DNA of 64,000 nucleotides from an uncultured Prevotellaceae bacterium. Lineage in GTDB: Bacteria; Bacteroidota; Bacteroidia; Bacteroidales; Bacteroidaceae. This document shows positions 16,515 to 24,543 of this stretch, in pieces. A program made the position numbers and the translations under genes. Positions within the stretch are counted from its first letter, which is position 1. Each line of letters opens with the position of its first letter. Location: positions 168,699 to 232,698 of the forward strand of contig CACYYG010000001.1 of NCBI GenBank assembly GCA_902778535.1, written 5' to 3'. The notes below the pieces were generated by a model, which saw nothing but the letters and a program-made list of their open reading frames with translations, was not told the DNA's origin and did no database searches.

Positions 16515-16679
16515 TTAACATATCAATTTGTCTTTCTTTAGAAACTGACCTATTAAGCGGCGTAACCATGTATTATTCCAACCGTAGGTCGAACTGATTT
16601 CATACTGACAAGCGTTTGTTGAGTTGTCGCATAGCTTGCAATCTCGCATCTTGCTTTTTTGCTTAAGGGCACTTAAATT

Positions 16680-16722
16680 TTCCCGATATTCTTTTGAGTA
16701 TCGGGAATATTTTGTACCTTTG
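16680..16722 (+). promoter_or_regulatory. Promoter with overlapping operator-like inverted repeat for the methyltransferase operon
   Basis: -33 TTTG at 16693-16696, 18-base spacer, -7 box TACCTTTG at 16715-16722. Perfect 9-base arms TTCCCGATA (16680-16688) and TATCGGGAA (16699-16707) bracket the -33 element, a position suited to a repressor or controller protein. No regulator gene lies next to it. Confidence 0.65.
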
Positions 16723-17020
16723 CAATCGAACACTGCAAGGAAGCCCTTGGAGAAGGGCGGCGGTGTGACATCGAGGAAATAATAACAAGCGTTTGCTTTG
16801 TTCGGAATTGCCTTACGAATCTACCACATTCGAAAAGAAACAAAATCCGAAAGAATAAGTTGCAAGCGCCTGTGCGTTAAGCATGGGCGTGACTTATCTG
16901 GATTTTGTAGGCTTGTGGTAGAGCCTGGAAGGCATGGATGAGAATATCGTTCATGCTTTTATGTGCTCTATTGCAAAGCCTACTCCTCCGAAGATAAGCA
17001 ACGCATAAAGTGCATAACGT
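16723..17020 (+). ncRNA. Candidate structured leader of the methyltransferase mRNA
   Basis: About 290 bases between the predicted start point and the ATG at 17021, far longer than other leaders here. Possible hairpins: GCCCTTGGAGAAGGGC (about 16743-16758), CGCC...GGCG (about 16868-16890) and GCATG...CATGC (about 16931-16956). TGCGTT near 16873 can pair with AACGCA near 17000, close to the start codon. Structure and function are inference. Confidence 0.4.
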
Positions 17021-18148
17021 ATGGCCAAGAACACGAACCTTGGTGCGGCGAAGGCGGCGAAGAATGATGAGTTCTACACGCAGTATGCCGATATTCAGAA
17101 GGAGATAAACGCCTATCTGGAGTATAACCCCGACACGTTCCGTGACAAGACGGTGCTGTTGCCGTGCGATGATCCTGAGTGGAGCAACTTCACCCGTTTC
17201 TTCGCGCAGAACTTTGAGCGGCTCGGACTGAAGCGGCTCATCTCTACCAGCTATGCCGTAGAGAGCAAGAGGTACAAGTATTATGAGCCTACACTCTTCG
17301 AGACGGAGAACCCTTTGTTTGATATTGACAAGACGCGCATCAAGGGCAAGATATTCGAGCTCACACATGACACGAACCAAAACGGTGTCATTGACATTGA
17401 CGACTTGCAATGGCATTACCTCGAAGGCGATGGCGATTTCCGCAGCAAAGAGGTCTGTAAGCTGCGGGATGAAGCAGACATCATTGTGACGAACCCGCCG
17501 TTCTCGCTGTTTAGGGAGTTTTTAGCGTGGATTATTAGCGCAGGCAAGCAGTTCTTGATTATTGGGAATCGCAATGGAATAACTTATAAAGAAGTCTTTT
17601 CTTTAATTCAAGCTAATGAAATATGGCTTGGAAATGGCTTCGAAGCAGGAAATGCTTACTTCAAGTTCGATGGTGATACGTCAGGATTTGCTGATGGCGT
17701 ATATAATCCAGAAACAGGGTTGGTCAAATTTCGTAATTGTTGTTGGTTTACAAATCTTGAGCATGGACGCAGACATAAACCACTAAGTCTAATGACAATG
17801 AAAGATAACATCCGCTTTTGCAAGCATAAGGAAATAAGGGAGCATGGGTATATACACTACAGCAATTATGATGCTATCGATGTTCCCTATACTGATGCAA
17901 TACCAAGAGATTATGAAGGGACTATGGGAGTCCCCATTACATTTCTTGACAAGTATTGTCCTGAACAGTTTATAATCATAGGACAAACACAAGGCGATTC
18001 TGGTAAAGAATTAGGACTTATTCCGTTTGACCGTTCTCTGAAAAAGCTCAATCCAAGCCTTAGGGACGGGCAATTATACTATATGCAAAATGGGAAACCC
18101 GAAAAACCTTATGCTCGTATTCTAATCCGTAAAAAGCCAACAGAATAA
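17021..18148 (+). CDS. Adenine-specific DNA methyltransferase, EcoRI family
   Basis: N6-adenine methyltransferase of 375 residues, like M.EcoRI. The start [21 protein letters not shown] and [11 protein letters not shown] are family hallmarks; the catalytic motif NPPF is at residues 158-161. The gene is a composition mosaic: up to about 17540 the DNA is roughly 45-57% GC like its neighbours, then drops to about 28-32% (17581-17760) and about 40% near 18000-18060, returning to about 53% in the next gene. The break falls just after the NPPF region, so the C-terminal half may have been exchanged. The DUF262-HNH gene follows one base after its stop. Target sequence is unknown; GAATTC is only suggested by the family name. 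Confidence 0.92.
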   Translation: MAKNTNLGAAKAAKNDEFYTQYADIQKEINAYLEYNPDTFRDKTVLLPCDDPEWSNFTRFFAQNFERLGLKRLISTSYAVESKRYKYYEPTLFETENPLFDIDKTRIKGKIFELTHDTNQNGVIDIDDLQWHYLEGDGDFRSKEVCKLRDEADIIVTNPPFSLFREFLAWIISAGKQFLIIGNRNGITYKEVFSLIQANEIWLGNGFEAGNAYFKFDGDTSGFADGVYNPETGLVKFRNCCWFTNLEHGRRHKPLSLMTMKDNIRFCKHKEIREHGYIHYSNYDAIDVPYTDAIPRDYEGTMGVPITFLDKYCPEQFIIIGQTQGDSGKELGLIPFDRSLKKLNPSLRDGQLYYMQNGKPEKPYARILIRKKPTE

Positions 18149-18149
18149 T

Positions 18150-19337
18150 ATGACCCCAACTCTGATAACTGACTGGACCATCGGCGACATCTGCAAGGGT
18201 TTCCAGTATAACGAATACGAAGGCAAGGGCTTGTATGGCCTTTCAGGTCGGCTGACCATTCAGCCGGAGTATCAGCGTCATTACCTGTATGCTGAACAAG
18301 GCGGCAAGAAAGAGGTGGACGTTATTCGGTCGGTGCTCAACGGCTACCCCTTGGGATTGATTTACTTCTCGAAGGTGGGCGAAGACAAGTACGAGGTGCT
18401 CGACGGTCAGCAGCGCATCACGTCGCTGGGGCGCTTCATCACGGAGAAGTTTGCATGGATTGACGCTGACGGCAGGCCTTGGTATTTCACGGCTCTGAAC
18501 AAGGACGAGCAGGAGCGGTTTCTGAACACACGGCTGCTCATCTACATCTGCGAGGGCACGGAGAAGGAAATCAAGGACTGGTTCCGAACCATCAACATCG
18601 TAGGCATCCCGCTCAACACGCAGGAGACACTCAACGCCGTCTATTCAGGTCCATTCGTCACCAAGGCCAAGGCGGAGTTCTCTAACTCCACCAACACCTT
18701 CATCAAAAAGTGGAGCTGCTTTATACGCGGCACCGCCAAGCGTCAGGACTTCCTGCACACCGCCCTTGCATGGATTTCGAAGGACTCGGGCGACGATAAG
18801 TGCATTGAGGACTATATGGCCGCCCATCGCTATGAGGACAACATCCAGGAGATGAAGGCCTATTTTACATCGGTCATCGACTGGATTACGTCGGTCTTCG
18901 ACTTTGTGCCTGAGAAGGAGATGTGCGGACTGAAGTGGGGCGAGCTTTACGAGAAATACCACAACAATGCCTATAACCCCGCCGAGGTAGCTGCCAAGGT
19001 GCGCGAGCTATACGAGAGCTACTATGTGAAGGAGAAGAAGGGCATCTATGAGTATGTGCTTGGCGGCTGTCAGGAGCCTCGCCTGCTGAATGTGCGCGTG
19101 TTTGACGACCCCGTCAAGAAGGCTGTTTATGCGCGTCAGACCGAGGCTGCACAGGCTGAGGGCGTGAGCAACTGCCCCTACTGCGCCATCGGCCACGACG
19201 CCAACCGCCAGCGCATCTGGAAGCTCGAGGAAATGGATGCCGACCACGTTACGGCTTGGAGCCGCGGCGGCGAGACCTCAATGGAGAATTGCCAGATGCT
19301 CTGCAAGATGCACAACAGGGCGAAGGGTAACAGGTAG
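18150..19337 (+). CDS. DUF262 and HNH endonuclease domain protein
   Basis: Putative DNA nuclease of 395 residues. N-terminal DUF262 (GmrS-like) domain with the hallmark DGQQR at residues 85-89 and a conserved PEYQRHY region (39-45). The C-terminal HNH/zinc-finger nuclease is complete: C342xxC345, D365-H366, C381xxxC385 and H388-N389. DUF262 proteins such as GmrSD and SspE couple nucleotide hydrolysis or modification sensing to cleavage. Directly coupled to an EcoRI-family methylase and lacking a classic EcoRI nuclease, it is the likely restriction partner (inference). GC content is normal for the window. Confidence 0.88.
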   Translation: MTPTLITDWTIGDICKGFQYNEYEGKGLYGLSGRLTIQPEYQRHYLYAEQGGKKEVDVIRSVLNGYPLGLIYFSKVGEDKYEVLDGQQRITSLGRFITEKFAWIDADGRPWYFTALNKDEQERFLNTRLLIYICEGTEKEIKDWFRTINIVGIPLNTQETLNAVYSGPFVTKAKAEFSNSTNTFIKKWSCFIRGTAKRQDFLHTALAWISKDSGDDKCIEDYMAAHRYEDNIQEMKAYFTSVIDWITSVFDFVPEKEMCGLKWGELYEKYHNNAYNPAEVAAKVRELYESYYVKEKKGIYEYVLGGCQEPRLLNVRVFDDPVKKAVYARQTEAAQAEGVSNCPYCAIGHDANRQRIWKLEEMDADHVTAWSRGGETSMENCQMLCKMHNRAKGNR

Positions 19338-19342
19338 AAAAA

Positions 19343-19381
19343 ACAACGGCTCCCTGATTCCTATAACCAGGGGGCCGTGTT
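19343..19381 (-). terminator. Terminator between the DUF262-HNH gene and frr
   Basis: Arms AACAACGGCTCCCTG-type (19343-19356) and CAGGGGGCCGTGTT (19368-19381). On the minus strand the hairpin is followed by a run of six T, placing it 23 bases after the frr stop. It may also stop the plus-strand transcript. Confidence 0.75.
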
Positions 19382-19404
19382 AGCTTGTTGGCAGCTTCTG
19401 CCTA

Positions 19405-19965
19405 TTAGACTGTCATAATCTCCTTGTTCTTGGCCTCGATAAGCGCATCGAGCTTCTTGATCCACTTGTCGTGCAGCTTCTGCAGCTCGTCCTCGGCGTC
19501 CTTCTCGTTGTCCTCTGAGAGACCGTCCTTGATGGCCTTCTTCAGTTTGTCCTTGATGTCAGCACGCACGTTGCGCACCTCCACCTTGGCCTTCTCGGCA
19601 ATCTTGTTGCACTGCTTCACCAAGTCGCGGCGGCGCTCCTCGGTGGGCTGAGGGATGGTGAGGCGAATCATCTCGCCATTGTTCTCAGGCGTGATGCCTA
19701 CGTCGCTGTCCATGATGGCCTTCTCTATGTCCTTGATCTGCTTGCGGTCCCAGGGCTTGATGGCGATGGTGCGTGCGTCAGGACAGTTGACTGTGGCAAC
19801 TTGGTTCAGGGGAACTTTCGAGCCATAGCTCGACACTCTCACTCCGTCGAGGATAGCCACATTGGCACGGCCGGCACGGATGCGGTTCAGCTCGTCCTCG
19901 AGGAACATGGCTGCCATTTCCATGCGCTCCTCGCTCTTCTGCAATGTCTCTTTTACGTCTAACAT
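19405..19965 (-). CDS. frr: Ribosome recycling factor
   Basis: Splits post-termination 70S ribosomes together with EF-G. 186 residues, the standard length, with typical segments: the central KVPLNQVATVNCPDARTIAIKPWD region, ENNGEMIRLTIPQPTEERR at about 100-118 and a Lys/Glu-rich helical bundle at the C-terminus ending EIMTV. Followed by a hairpin terminator at 19343-19381. The two small genes upstream on the same strand end 22 bases before its start and may share its transcript. Confidence 0.97.
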   Translation of the reverse strand: MLDVKETLQKSEERMEMAAMFLEDELNRIRAGRANVAILDGVRVSSYGSKVPLNQVATVNCPDARTIAIKPWDRKQIKDIEKAIMDSDVGITPENNGEMIRLTIPQPTEERRRDLVKQCNKIAEKAKVEVRNVRADIKDKLKKAIKDGLSEDNEKDAEDELQKLHDKWIKKLDALIEAKNKEIMTV

Positions 19966-19987
19966 AATCTATTTCGTTTTTATATGG

Positions 19988-20089
19988 TTATTCACCCCAG
20001 CCTGGATGCGTCTTGTCATACCAGTCTGAATAAAGCATGATAGCTATTGCTACTAATGCGGAAACGATAAAAAAATAAATCAGTCCCAT
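19988..20089 (-). CDS. 33-residue single-span membrane protein
   Basis: Small open frame starting two bases after the stop of the DUF6722 gene and ending 22 bases before frr. The product begins MGLIYFFIVSALVAIAIMLY (one membrane segment) and ends SDWYDKTHPGWGE, a soluble tail with three aromatic residues. Tight spacing after an obvious membrane protein gene supports translation. I do not recognise the family. Too short for most annotation pipelines. Confidence 0.55.
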   Translation of the reverse strand: MGLIYFFIVSALVAIAIMLYSDWYDKTHPGWGE

Positions 20090-20091
20090 AT

Positions 20092-20295
20092 TTATCCCTT
20101 TGATTTTGAATAGAAACGGTATCCAATAAATCCGAATACGAGGACAAGAACGCCGCCTATAATCAGCATGGCCTCATCATTGATTCCCAGATTCATAATC
20201 TCAGCCAGGATGATGCCGCCGAAGACCAGCTTCGACAGGTCGAGGAAGTATTTCCCCGCCTCCTGGTAGAGTAGTTCTCTCTTCTTCAGCTTCAT
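20092..20295 (-). CDS. DUF6722-like small membrane protein
   Basis: 67-residue protein; start chosen at the ATG 20295 (MKLKKRELLYQEAGKYFLDL) rather than an upstream in-frame ATG, because this opening matches small Bacteroidota proteins of the DUF6722 type. An amphipathic N-terminus (1-22) is followed by two membrane segments (about 23-40 and 44-61) and a basic end (YSKSKG). Function unknown. Probably co-transcribed with the 33-residue protein and perhaps frr. Confidence 0.75.
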   Translation of the reverse strand: MKLKKRELLYQEAGKYFLDLSKLVFGGIILAEIMNLGINDEAMLIIGGVLVLVFGFIGYRFYSKSKG

Positions 20296-20397
20296 GGTTA
20301 TCGCTTTTCTGCTGACAAAATTAGGTATTTTCTTTGTTACTTGCAACATTTTAAGGAAAAAAAACATGAAAGAAGCGCGATTTTGTAAATAAATGGC

Positions 20398-20405
20398 TAC
20401 CTTTG
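20398..20405 (+). promoter_or_regulatory. -7 box for the small T9SS cargo gene
   Basis: TACCTTTG on the plus strand, 19 bases before the ATG at 20425. No well-spaced -33 TTTG. Confidence 0.55.
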
Positions 20406-20424
20406 CAGCAAAATTTCACGACTT

Positions 20425-20886
20425 ATGAATACCATTCGTACATTTCTGGCTTCACTGTGCCTTTTCCTGTGCAGTGCCAGCGCCGTGGCCGACAGCTATC
20501 AGTACCTCACTGTGAGCGGCAGCGGCGGCGAGACGAGCTTCAGCGTGAGCAGCATCAAGAAGATTACCTTCGACACTGCCGACATGGTGCTTCACCTGTC
20601 TGACGGCACCGAGCAGCGCCTGGCGCTCTCCGGCCTTGAGAAGATGTTCTTTGCCAGCTCGTCGTCGGCCATTGCTGCTGTCAGCAACTCAGAGCCGAAG
20701 ACCCGTTTCGCCGGTGGCGTGCTGCGTGCCGCACTGGAGCCGGGCGAGACCGTCACCCTGTATAACATGAAGGGTGAGAAGGTGTTCAGTGCCAACGAGA
20801 GCGGAAGCTACGACCTCGGCGGTCTGTCGCGTGGTGTCTACATTGTCAAGGTGGGCAAGGAGACGCGAAAGATTATCAACAAGTAA
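20425..20886 (+). CDS. Small secreted protein with T9SS type A sorting domain
   Basis: 153 residues. Signal peptide (MNTIRTFLASLCLFLCSASAVA), a short body with the repeated feel of SGSGGETSFSVSSIKKITF and LHLSDGTEQRLALSGLEKMFF, then a C-terminal sorting domain (about 90-153) with YNMKGEKVFSA and the GVYIVKVGKETRKIINK ending typical of type IX secretion signals. The body is far shorter than usual T9SS cargo, so the protein is little more than a signal peptide, one small beta domain and the sorting tail. 18 bases upstream of glyS, possibly sharing its transcript. Function unknown. Confidence 0.82.
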   Translation: MNTIRTFLASLCLFLCSASAVADSYQYLTVSGSGGETSFSVSSIKKITFDTADMVLHLSDGTEQRLALSGLEKMFFASSSSAIAAVSNSEPKTRFAGGVLRAALEPGETVTLYNMKGEKVFSANESGSYDLGGLSRGVYIVKVGKETRKIINK

Positions 20887-20904
20887 ATACACATTATATT
20901 ATAT

Positions 20905-22446
20905 ATGGCACAACAAGAAGACGTTTTCAAGAAGATTGTCTCGCACTGCAAGGAGTATGGCTTCGTATTCCCTTCGAGCGAGATTTACGACGGTCTGGGC
21001 GCAGTCTACGACTACGGCCAGATGGGTGTTGAACTGAAGAATAACATCAAGCAGTACTGGTGGAAAGCCATGACCATGCTGCACGAGAACATCGTGGGCA
21101 TCGACAGCGCCATCTTCATGCATCCAACGATTTGGAAGGCTTCGGGCCACGTTGATGCATTCAACGACCCGCTCATCGACAACCGCGACTCGAAGAAGCG
21201 CTATCGTGCCGATGTGCTCATCGAGGATCAGATAGCCAAGTACGACGATAAGATTGAGAAAGAGGTGGAGAAGGCCCGCAAGCGTTTTGGCGAAGCCTTT
21301 GACGAAGCTAAATACTTGGAGACCTCACCCCGCGTGGCTGAGACGAAGGCCAAGCGCGATGCGCTGCACGCCCGCTATGCCGCCGCCATGCAAGGCCCGG
21401 ACCTGGAGGAACTGAAGCAGATTATCCTCGACGAGGGGATTGTCGACCCCATCAGCGGCACAAAGAACTGGACCGACGTGCGCCAGTTCAACCTGATGTT
21501 CAGCACCGAGATGGGCAGCACCGCCGATGGCTCGATGAAGATTTACCTGCGTCCTGAGACGGCTCAGGGCATTTTCGTAAACTATCTGAACGTGCAGAAG
21601 ACCGGCCGCATGAAGATTCCCTTCGGCATTGCCCAGATTGGCAAGGCTTTCCGCAATGAGATTGTCGCCCGCCAGTTCATCTTCCGCATGAGAGAGTTCG
21701 AGCAGATGGAGATGCAGTTCTTTGTGAAGCCCGGCACCGAGCTGGAGTGGTTTGCCAAGTGGAAGGAGACGCGCATGAAGTGGCATCAGAACCTGGGCTT
21801 CGGCGCAGAGAACTACCGTTTCCACGACCACGACAAGCTGGCCCACTATGCCAACGCCGCCACCGACATCGAATTCCACATGCCCTTCGGCTTCAAGGAG
21901 GTGGAAGGCATCCACAGCCGCACCAACTTCGACCTGTCGCAGCATGAGAAATACTCAGGCAAGAGCATCAAGTATTTTGACCCGCAGACCAACGAGAGCT
22001 ACACGCCGTTTGTCATCGAGACCTCCATCGGCGTCGACCGCATGTTCCTCAGCATTATGTGCCACGCCTTCGACGAAGAGAAACTCGAGAACGGCGAGAC
22101 ACGCGTCGTGCTGAAGTTGCCTGCAGCCCTGGCTCCCGTGAAGCTGGCCGTACTGCCGCTGGTGAAAAAAGACGGTCTGCCCGAGAAGGCTCGCGAGATT
22201 ATCGACGACCTGAAGTATCACTTCACCTGCCAGTATGACGAGAAGGACAGCATCGGCAAGCGCTACCGCCGCCAGGATGCCATCGGCACGCCCTACTGTG
22301 TCACCGTCGACCACGACACCCTGAATGACGGCTGCGTCACCCTGCGTTTCCGCGACACGATGGAGCAAGAGCGCGTCCGCATCGAGGACCTGAACGGCAT
22401 CATCGAGGACAAGGTGAGCCTCACCTCGCTGTTGAAGAAATTATAA
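20905..22446 (+). CDS. glyS: Glycine--tRNA ligase (single-chain type)
   Basis: Charges tRNA-Gly. 513 residues, class II synthetase of the homodimeric, eukaryote/archaea-like type used by Bacteroidota rather than the alpha2-beta2 enzyme. Motif 2 region FRNEIVARQFIFRMREFEQ, the LRPETAQGIFVNY segment and motif 3 TSIGVDRMFL are all visible. The C-terminal anticodon-binding domain starts near residue 410 (PVKLAVLPLVKK). The stop codon lies at the first base of a REPIN-like repeat that runs into the next gene. Confidence 0.97.
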   Translation: MAQQEDVFKKIVSHCKEYGFVFPSSEIYDGLGAVYDYGQMGVELKNNIKQYWWKAMTMLHENIVGIDSAIFMHPTIWKASGHVDAFNDPLIDNRDSKKRYRADVLIEDQIAKYDDKIEKEVEKARKRFGEAFDEAKYLETSPRVAETKAKRDALHARYAAAMQGPDLEELKQIILDEGIVDPISGTKNWTDVRQFNLMFSTEMGSTADGSMKIYLRPETAQGIFVNYLNVQKTGRMKIPFGIAQIGKAFRNEIVARQFIFRMREFEQMEMQFFVKPGTELEWFAKWKETRMKWHQNLGFGAENYRFHDHDKLAHYANAATDIEFHMPFGFKEVEGIHSRTNFDLSQHEKYSGKSIKYFDPQTNESYTPFVIETSIGVDRMFLSIMCHAFDEEKLENGETRVVLKLPAALAPVKLAVLPLVKKDGLPEKAREIIDDLKYHFTCQYDEKDSIGKRYRRQDAIGTPYCVTVDHDTLNDGCVTLRFRDTMEQERVRIEDLNGIIEDKVSLTSLLKKL

Positions 22447-22566
22447 AGCCCACCCAAGCCCTCCCCAAGGGAGGGATGTAAATTGACATTCCCTTTAAAT
22501 GCGCATTATCAAAACAATAGCAAGACTATTCAAGCCCCTCCCTTTGGGAGGGGTTGGGGTGGGCTT
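22446..22566. repeat. REPIN-like element spanning the start of the FKBP gene
   Basis: Left arm 22446-22475 and right arm 22535-22566 are inverted copies (AAGCCCACCC... against ...GGGTGGGCTT), each with an inner hairpin (CCCTCCCCAAGGGAGGG; CCCCTCCCTTTGGGAGGGG). The ATG of the FKBP gene (22499) lies in the loop, and the right arm encodes residues 13-23 of its signal peptide. Confidence 0.88.
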
Positions 22567-23146
22567 GCTACTCCTTTTTACCTCCTGCACCAAGGAAGAG
22601 ACCGAGGCAGGCGAATGGGACAATTGGCAGGAGCGCAATGAAGCCTATTTCGCATCCTTGGCCGATTCGCTCAACGCAAACCCCAGTCAGTGGCAGCGCA
22701 TACTGTGCTTTTCGCAAAGCCCTGCCACTAACCACGACACCGACAAGTACATCTACGTGAAGAAACTGGAGAACGGCGAGGACGGCGAAAGTCCTGCCTA
22801 CACCGACTCTGTGCGCATTATCTATCAGGGACGGCTCATTCCCTCAGCCACCTTCGCAGAAGGATACGTATTCGACGGCACTGTCTTTGGCAAATTCTCC
22901 ACTGCCACCAGCTCCACGGCAAAGCTACTGGTGTCGGGCACTGTCGACGGCTTCAGCACCGCCTTGCAACACATGCGCCGCGGCGACCACTGGCGTGTCT
23001 ACATTCCCAGCACGCTGGGCTATGGCGAAGAGGGAAGCGGCAGCGGTACCATACCCGCATATAGCGTCATTATTTTCGAACTGCAACTCATAGACTTTAG
23101 TCACGCAGGCGAAATGATGCCAGTATGGAGTAGCAGAAGGAATTGA
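22499..23146 (+). CDS. FKBP-type peptidyl-prolyl isomerase lipoprotein
   Basis: Periplasmic proline isomerase aiding protein folding, 215 residues. Lipobox ending at Cys30 (LLFTSC). The FKBP fold occupies about 95-205, with VRIIYQGRLI, FDGTVFG, TVDGFSTALQHMRRGDHWRVYIPSTLGYGEEG (read as shorter segments of the family pattern) and a final SVIIFELQLIDF strand. The hydrophobic part of the signal peptide (KPLPLGGVGVGLL) is encoded by the right arm of a repeat element, an unusual origin. Probably co-transcribed with glyS upstream and the TlpA-like gene downstream. The stop codon is the TGA of a short GAAGATT-type tandem repeat. Confidence 0.92.
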   Translation: MRIIKTIARLFKPLPLGGVGVGLLLLFTSCTKEETEAGEWDNWQERNEAYFASLADSLNANPSQWQRILCFSQSPATNHDTDKYIYVKKLENGEDGESPAYTDSVRIIYQGRLIPSATFAEGYVFDGTVFGKFSTATSSTAKLLVSGTVDGFSTALQHMRRGDHWRVYIPSTLGYGEEGSGSGTIPAYSVIIFELQLIDFSHAGEMMPVWSSRRN

Positions 23147-23179
23147 AGATTGAAGATTTGAAGATTGATAATTGAAAAT
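23142..23179. repeat. ATTGAAGATT tandem repeats between FKBP and TlpA genes
   Basis: Imperfect tandem copies of (A)TTGAAGAT separating the two genes. The first copy provides the TGA stop of the FKBP gene. Confidence 0.7.
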
Positions 23180-23194
23180 CAACCCACCAACACT

Positions 23195-23752
23195 ATGATG
23201 AAAAGATTATTCCTGAGCATGACGCTCGCCATTGTCGCCTTGTGCGGATGTTCTGCCAACGGCAACAAACAGAACAACCAGGCCGATGCCACGACTGAGG
23301 CTACGCAAGTAAACAGAAATGCAGCAAAGAGCGAGGGTCAGGACGCCAAGGCTCCCGACTTCACACTGAACGACATCAACGGCAACCCGCTCAGCCTCTC
23401 GTCGCTGAAGGGCAAATATGTCGTCCTCGATTTCTGGGGCTCATGGTGCGGCTGGTGCATCAAGGGCATCCCCTCAATGAAGGAATACTATGCCAAGTAT
23501 GCCGGCAAGTTCGAGATTCTGGGCGTCGACTGCGGCGACACTCCCGAGAAATGGAAAGAGGCCGTGAAGAAATACGAGCTGCCCTGGCTCCACGTCTTTT
23601 GCACACGTGAGTCGTCGGTGCTGAACGACTACGCCATACAGGGTTTCCCCACAAAGGTTGTTGTAGGTCCGGACGGTAATATCGTCAAGACCATTGTCGG
23701 CGAGGATCCCGCGTTCTACGTTTTCCTCGACGAGCTTTTCAAGGACAAGTAA
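23195..23752 (+). CDS. TlpA-family thioredoxin-like lipoprotein
   Basis: Periplasmic thiol-disulfide oxidoreductase, 185 residues from the ATG at 23195 (MMKRLFLSM); an ATG 30 bases upstream lacks signal-peptide logic. Lipobox in IVALCGC, then an Asn/Gln-rich linker. Thioredoxin fold with active site C85-G-W-C88 (WGSWCGWC), upstream AlkhydroPerox/TSA-like APDFTLNDINGNPLSLSSL and cis-Pro region GFPTKVVVGPDG. It likely reduces or exchanges disulfides of periplasmic proteins. It follows a folding isomerase, so a small protein-quality cluster is plausible. Confidence 0.93.
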   Translation: MMKRLFLSMTLAIVALCGCSANGNKQNNQADATTEATQVNRNAAKSEGQDAKAPDFTLNDINGNPLSLSSLKGKYVVLDFWGSWCGWCIKGIPSMKEYYAKYAGKFEILGVDCGDTPEKWKEAVKKYELPWLHVFCTRESSVLNDYAIQGFPTKVVVGPDGNIVKTIVGEDPAFYVFLDELFKDK

Positions 23753-23769
23753 AATCAATTCGTACAAAA

Positions 23770-23834
23770 CAGTAACCATGTGGGTTACTGTCAGTAACCG
23801 CCGTGGTTACTGGCAGTAACCCACATGGTTACTG
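23770..23834. repeat. Palindrome array, family R3, 22-base period
   Basis: Units GTAACCATGTGGGTTAC, GTAACCGCCGTGGTTAC and GTAACCCACATGGTTAC start at 23772, 23794 and 23816. Units 1 and 3 are exact reverse complements, so the whole 65 bases is also one large palindrome. Located between the converging tlpA-like and ruvA genes, where it could act as a two-way terminator; TTTTTA follows on the plus strand. Confidence 0.9.
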
Positions 23835-23850
23835 TTTTTATGCTTTCCTG

Positions 23851-24453
23851 TTATTTGATTTGCTTGAGCGCCAGTTTCACCACCTGCTCCACAGGCAGCG
23901 TGGGCTGTTCGTTGAGGATGGCAACAACCACTTTCTGCGTCGGAGCAGGCGAGAAGCCAAGCATGGTGAGGGCCGCCACGGCCTCGTCGCGCACAGCACT
24001 GTTAATCGGAGCCGTTATCGTGCCTCCAACGGGGATCTCGTCGGTCAGGCCCAAGGCCACAATCTTGTCTTTCAAGTCTACGATAATACGCTGCGCCGTC
24101 ATCTTGCCAATGCCCTTAATGCTCTGGATGAGTCGCGCGTTGCCCGTACTGATGGCATTGCACAGCTCTGGCACGCTCATTGACGAGAGCATCATGCGGG
24201 CTGTGTTCGTGCCAACGCCCGACACAGTGATGAGCAACTCGAACATCTCGCGCTCGCGTTTCGAAGCGAAACCATAAAGCACATAGGCATCCTCACGAAT
24301 GGCCTCGTAGACAAACAACTTTGCCTCCTTCTTTCCCTGAATGGCAGTGTAAGTGTTGAGCGAGATGTTCAGACCATAGCCAACACCACAGGCCTCGATG
24401 GTGGCGAGGGCAGGCGTAAGATCGGCAAGCTCGCCGCGGATATACTCAATCAT
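23851..24453 (-). CDS. ruvA: Holliday junction DNA helicase subunit RuvA
   Basis: Binds Holliday junctions and loads RuvB for branch migration. 200 residues, the standard length. N-terminal OB domain ([31 protein letters not shown]), two helix-hairpin-helix motifs (around [13 protein letters not shown]-like and [19 protein letters not shown]) and a C-terminal RuvB-contact domain ([17 protein letters not shown]). The start lies 90 bases from the divergent helicase gene. Confidence 0.96.
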   Translation of the reverse strand: MIEYIRGELADLTPALATIEACGVGYGLNISLNTYTAIQGKKEAKLFVYEAIREDAYVLYGFASKREREMFELLITVSGVGTNTARMMLSSMSVPELCNAISTGNARLIQSIKGIGKMTAQRIIVDLKDKIVALGLTDEIPVGGTITAPINSAVRDEAVAALTMLGFSPAPTQKVVVAILNEQPTLPVEQVVKLALKQIK

Positions 24454-24543
24454 AATATTGCTTTTTTATTATCTAAACGCACAAAGGAACATCTTTATTG
24501 CCTGCCACAGGTAATAAATTGCCAACAAATGCGTTAGAAAGAC

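Larger units (their letters stand above)
16168..17020. other. 853-base intergenic stretch before the methyltransferase operon
   Basis: No convincing gene. In order: a period-22 array (16242-16307), an inverted repeat with 29-base arms (16430-16514), an A/T-rich stretch, an operator-like inverted repeat over a promoter (16680-16722) and a roughly 290-base leader. A 72-codon open frame on the minus strand (16515-16733) has no recognisable product. Confidence 0.75.

Noticed and set aside
16515-16733. 72-codon minus-strand frame upstream of the methylase promoter
   Set aside because: No family features, no ribosome-binding site seen, and it overlaps the promoter and operator-like repeat.
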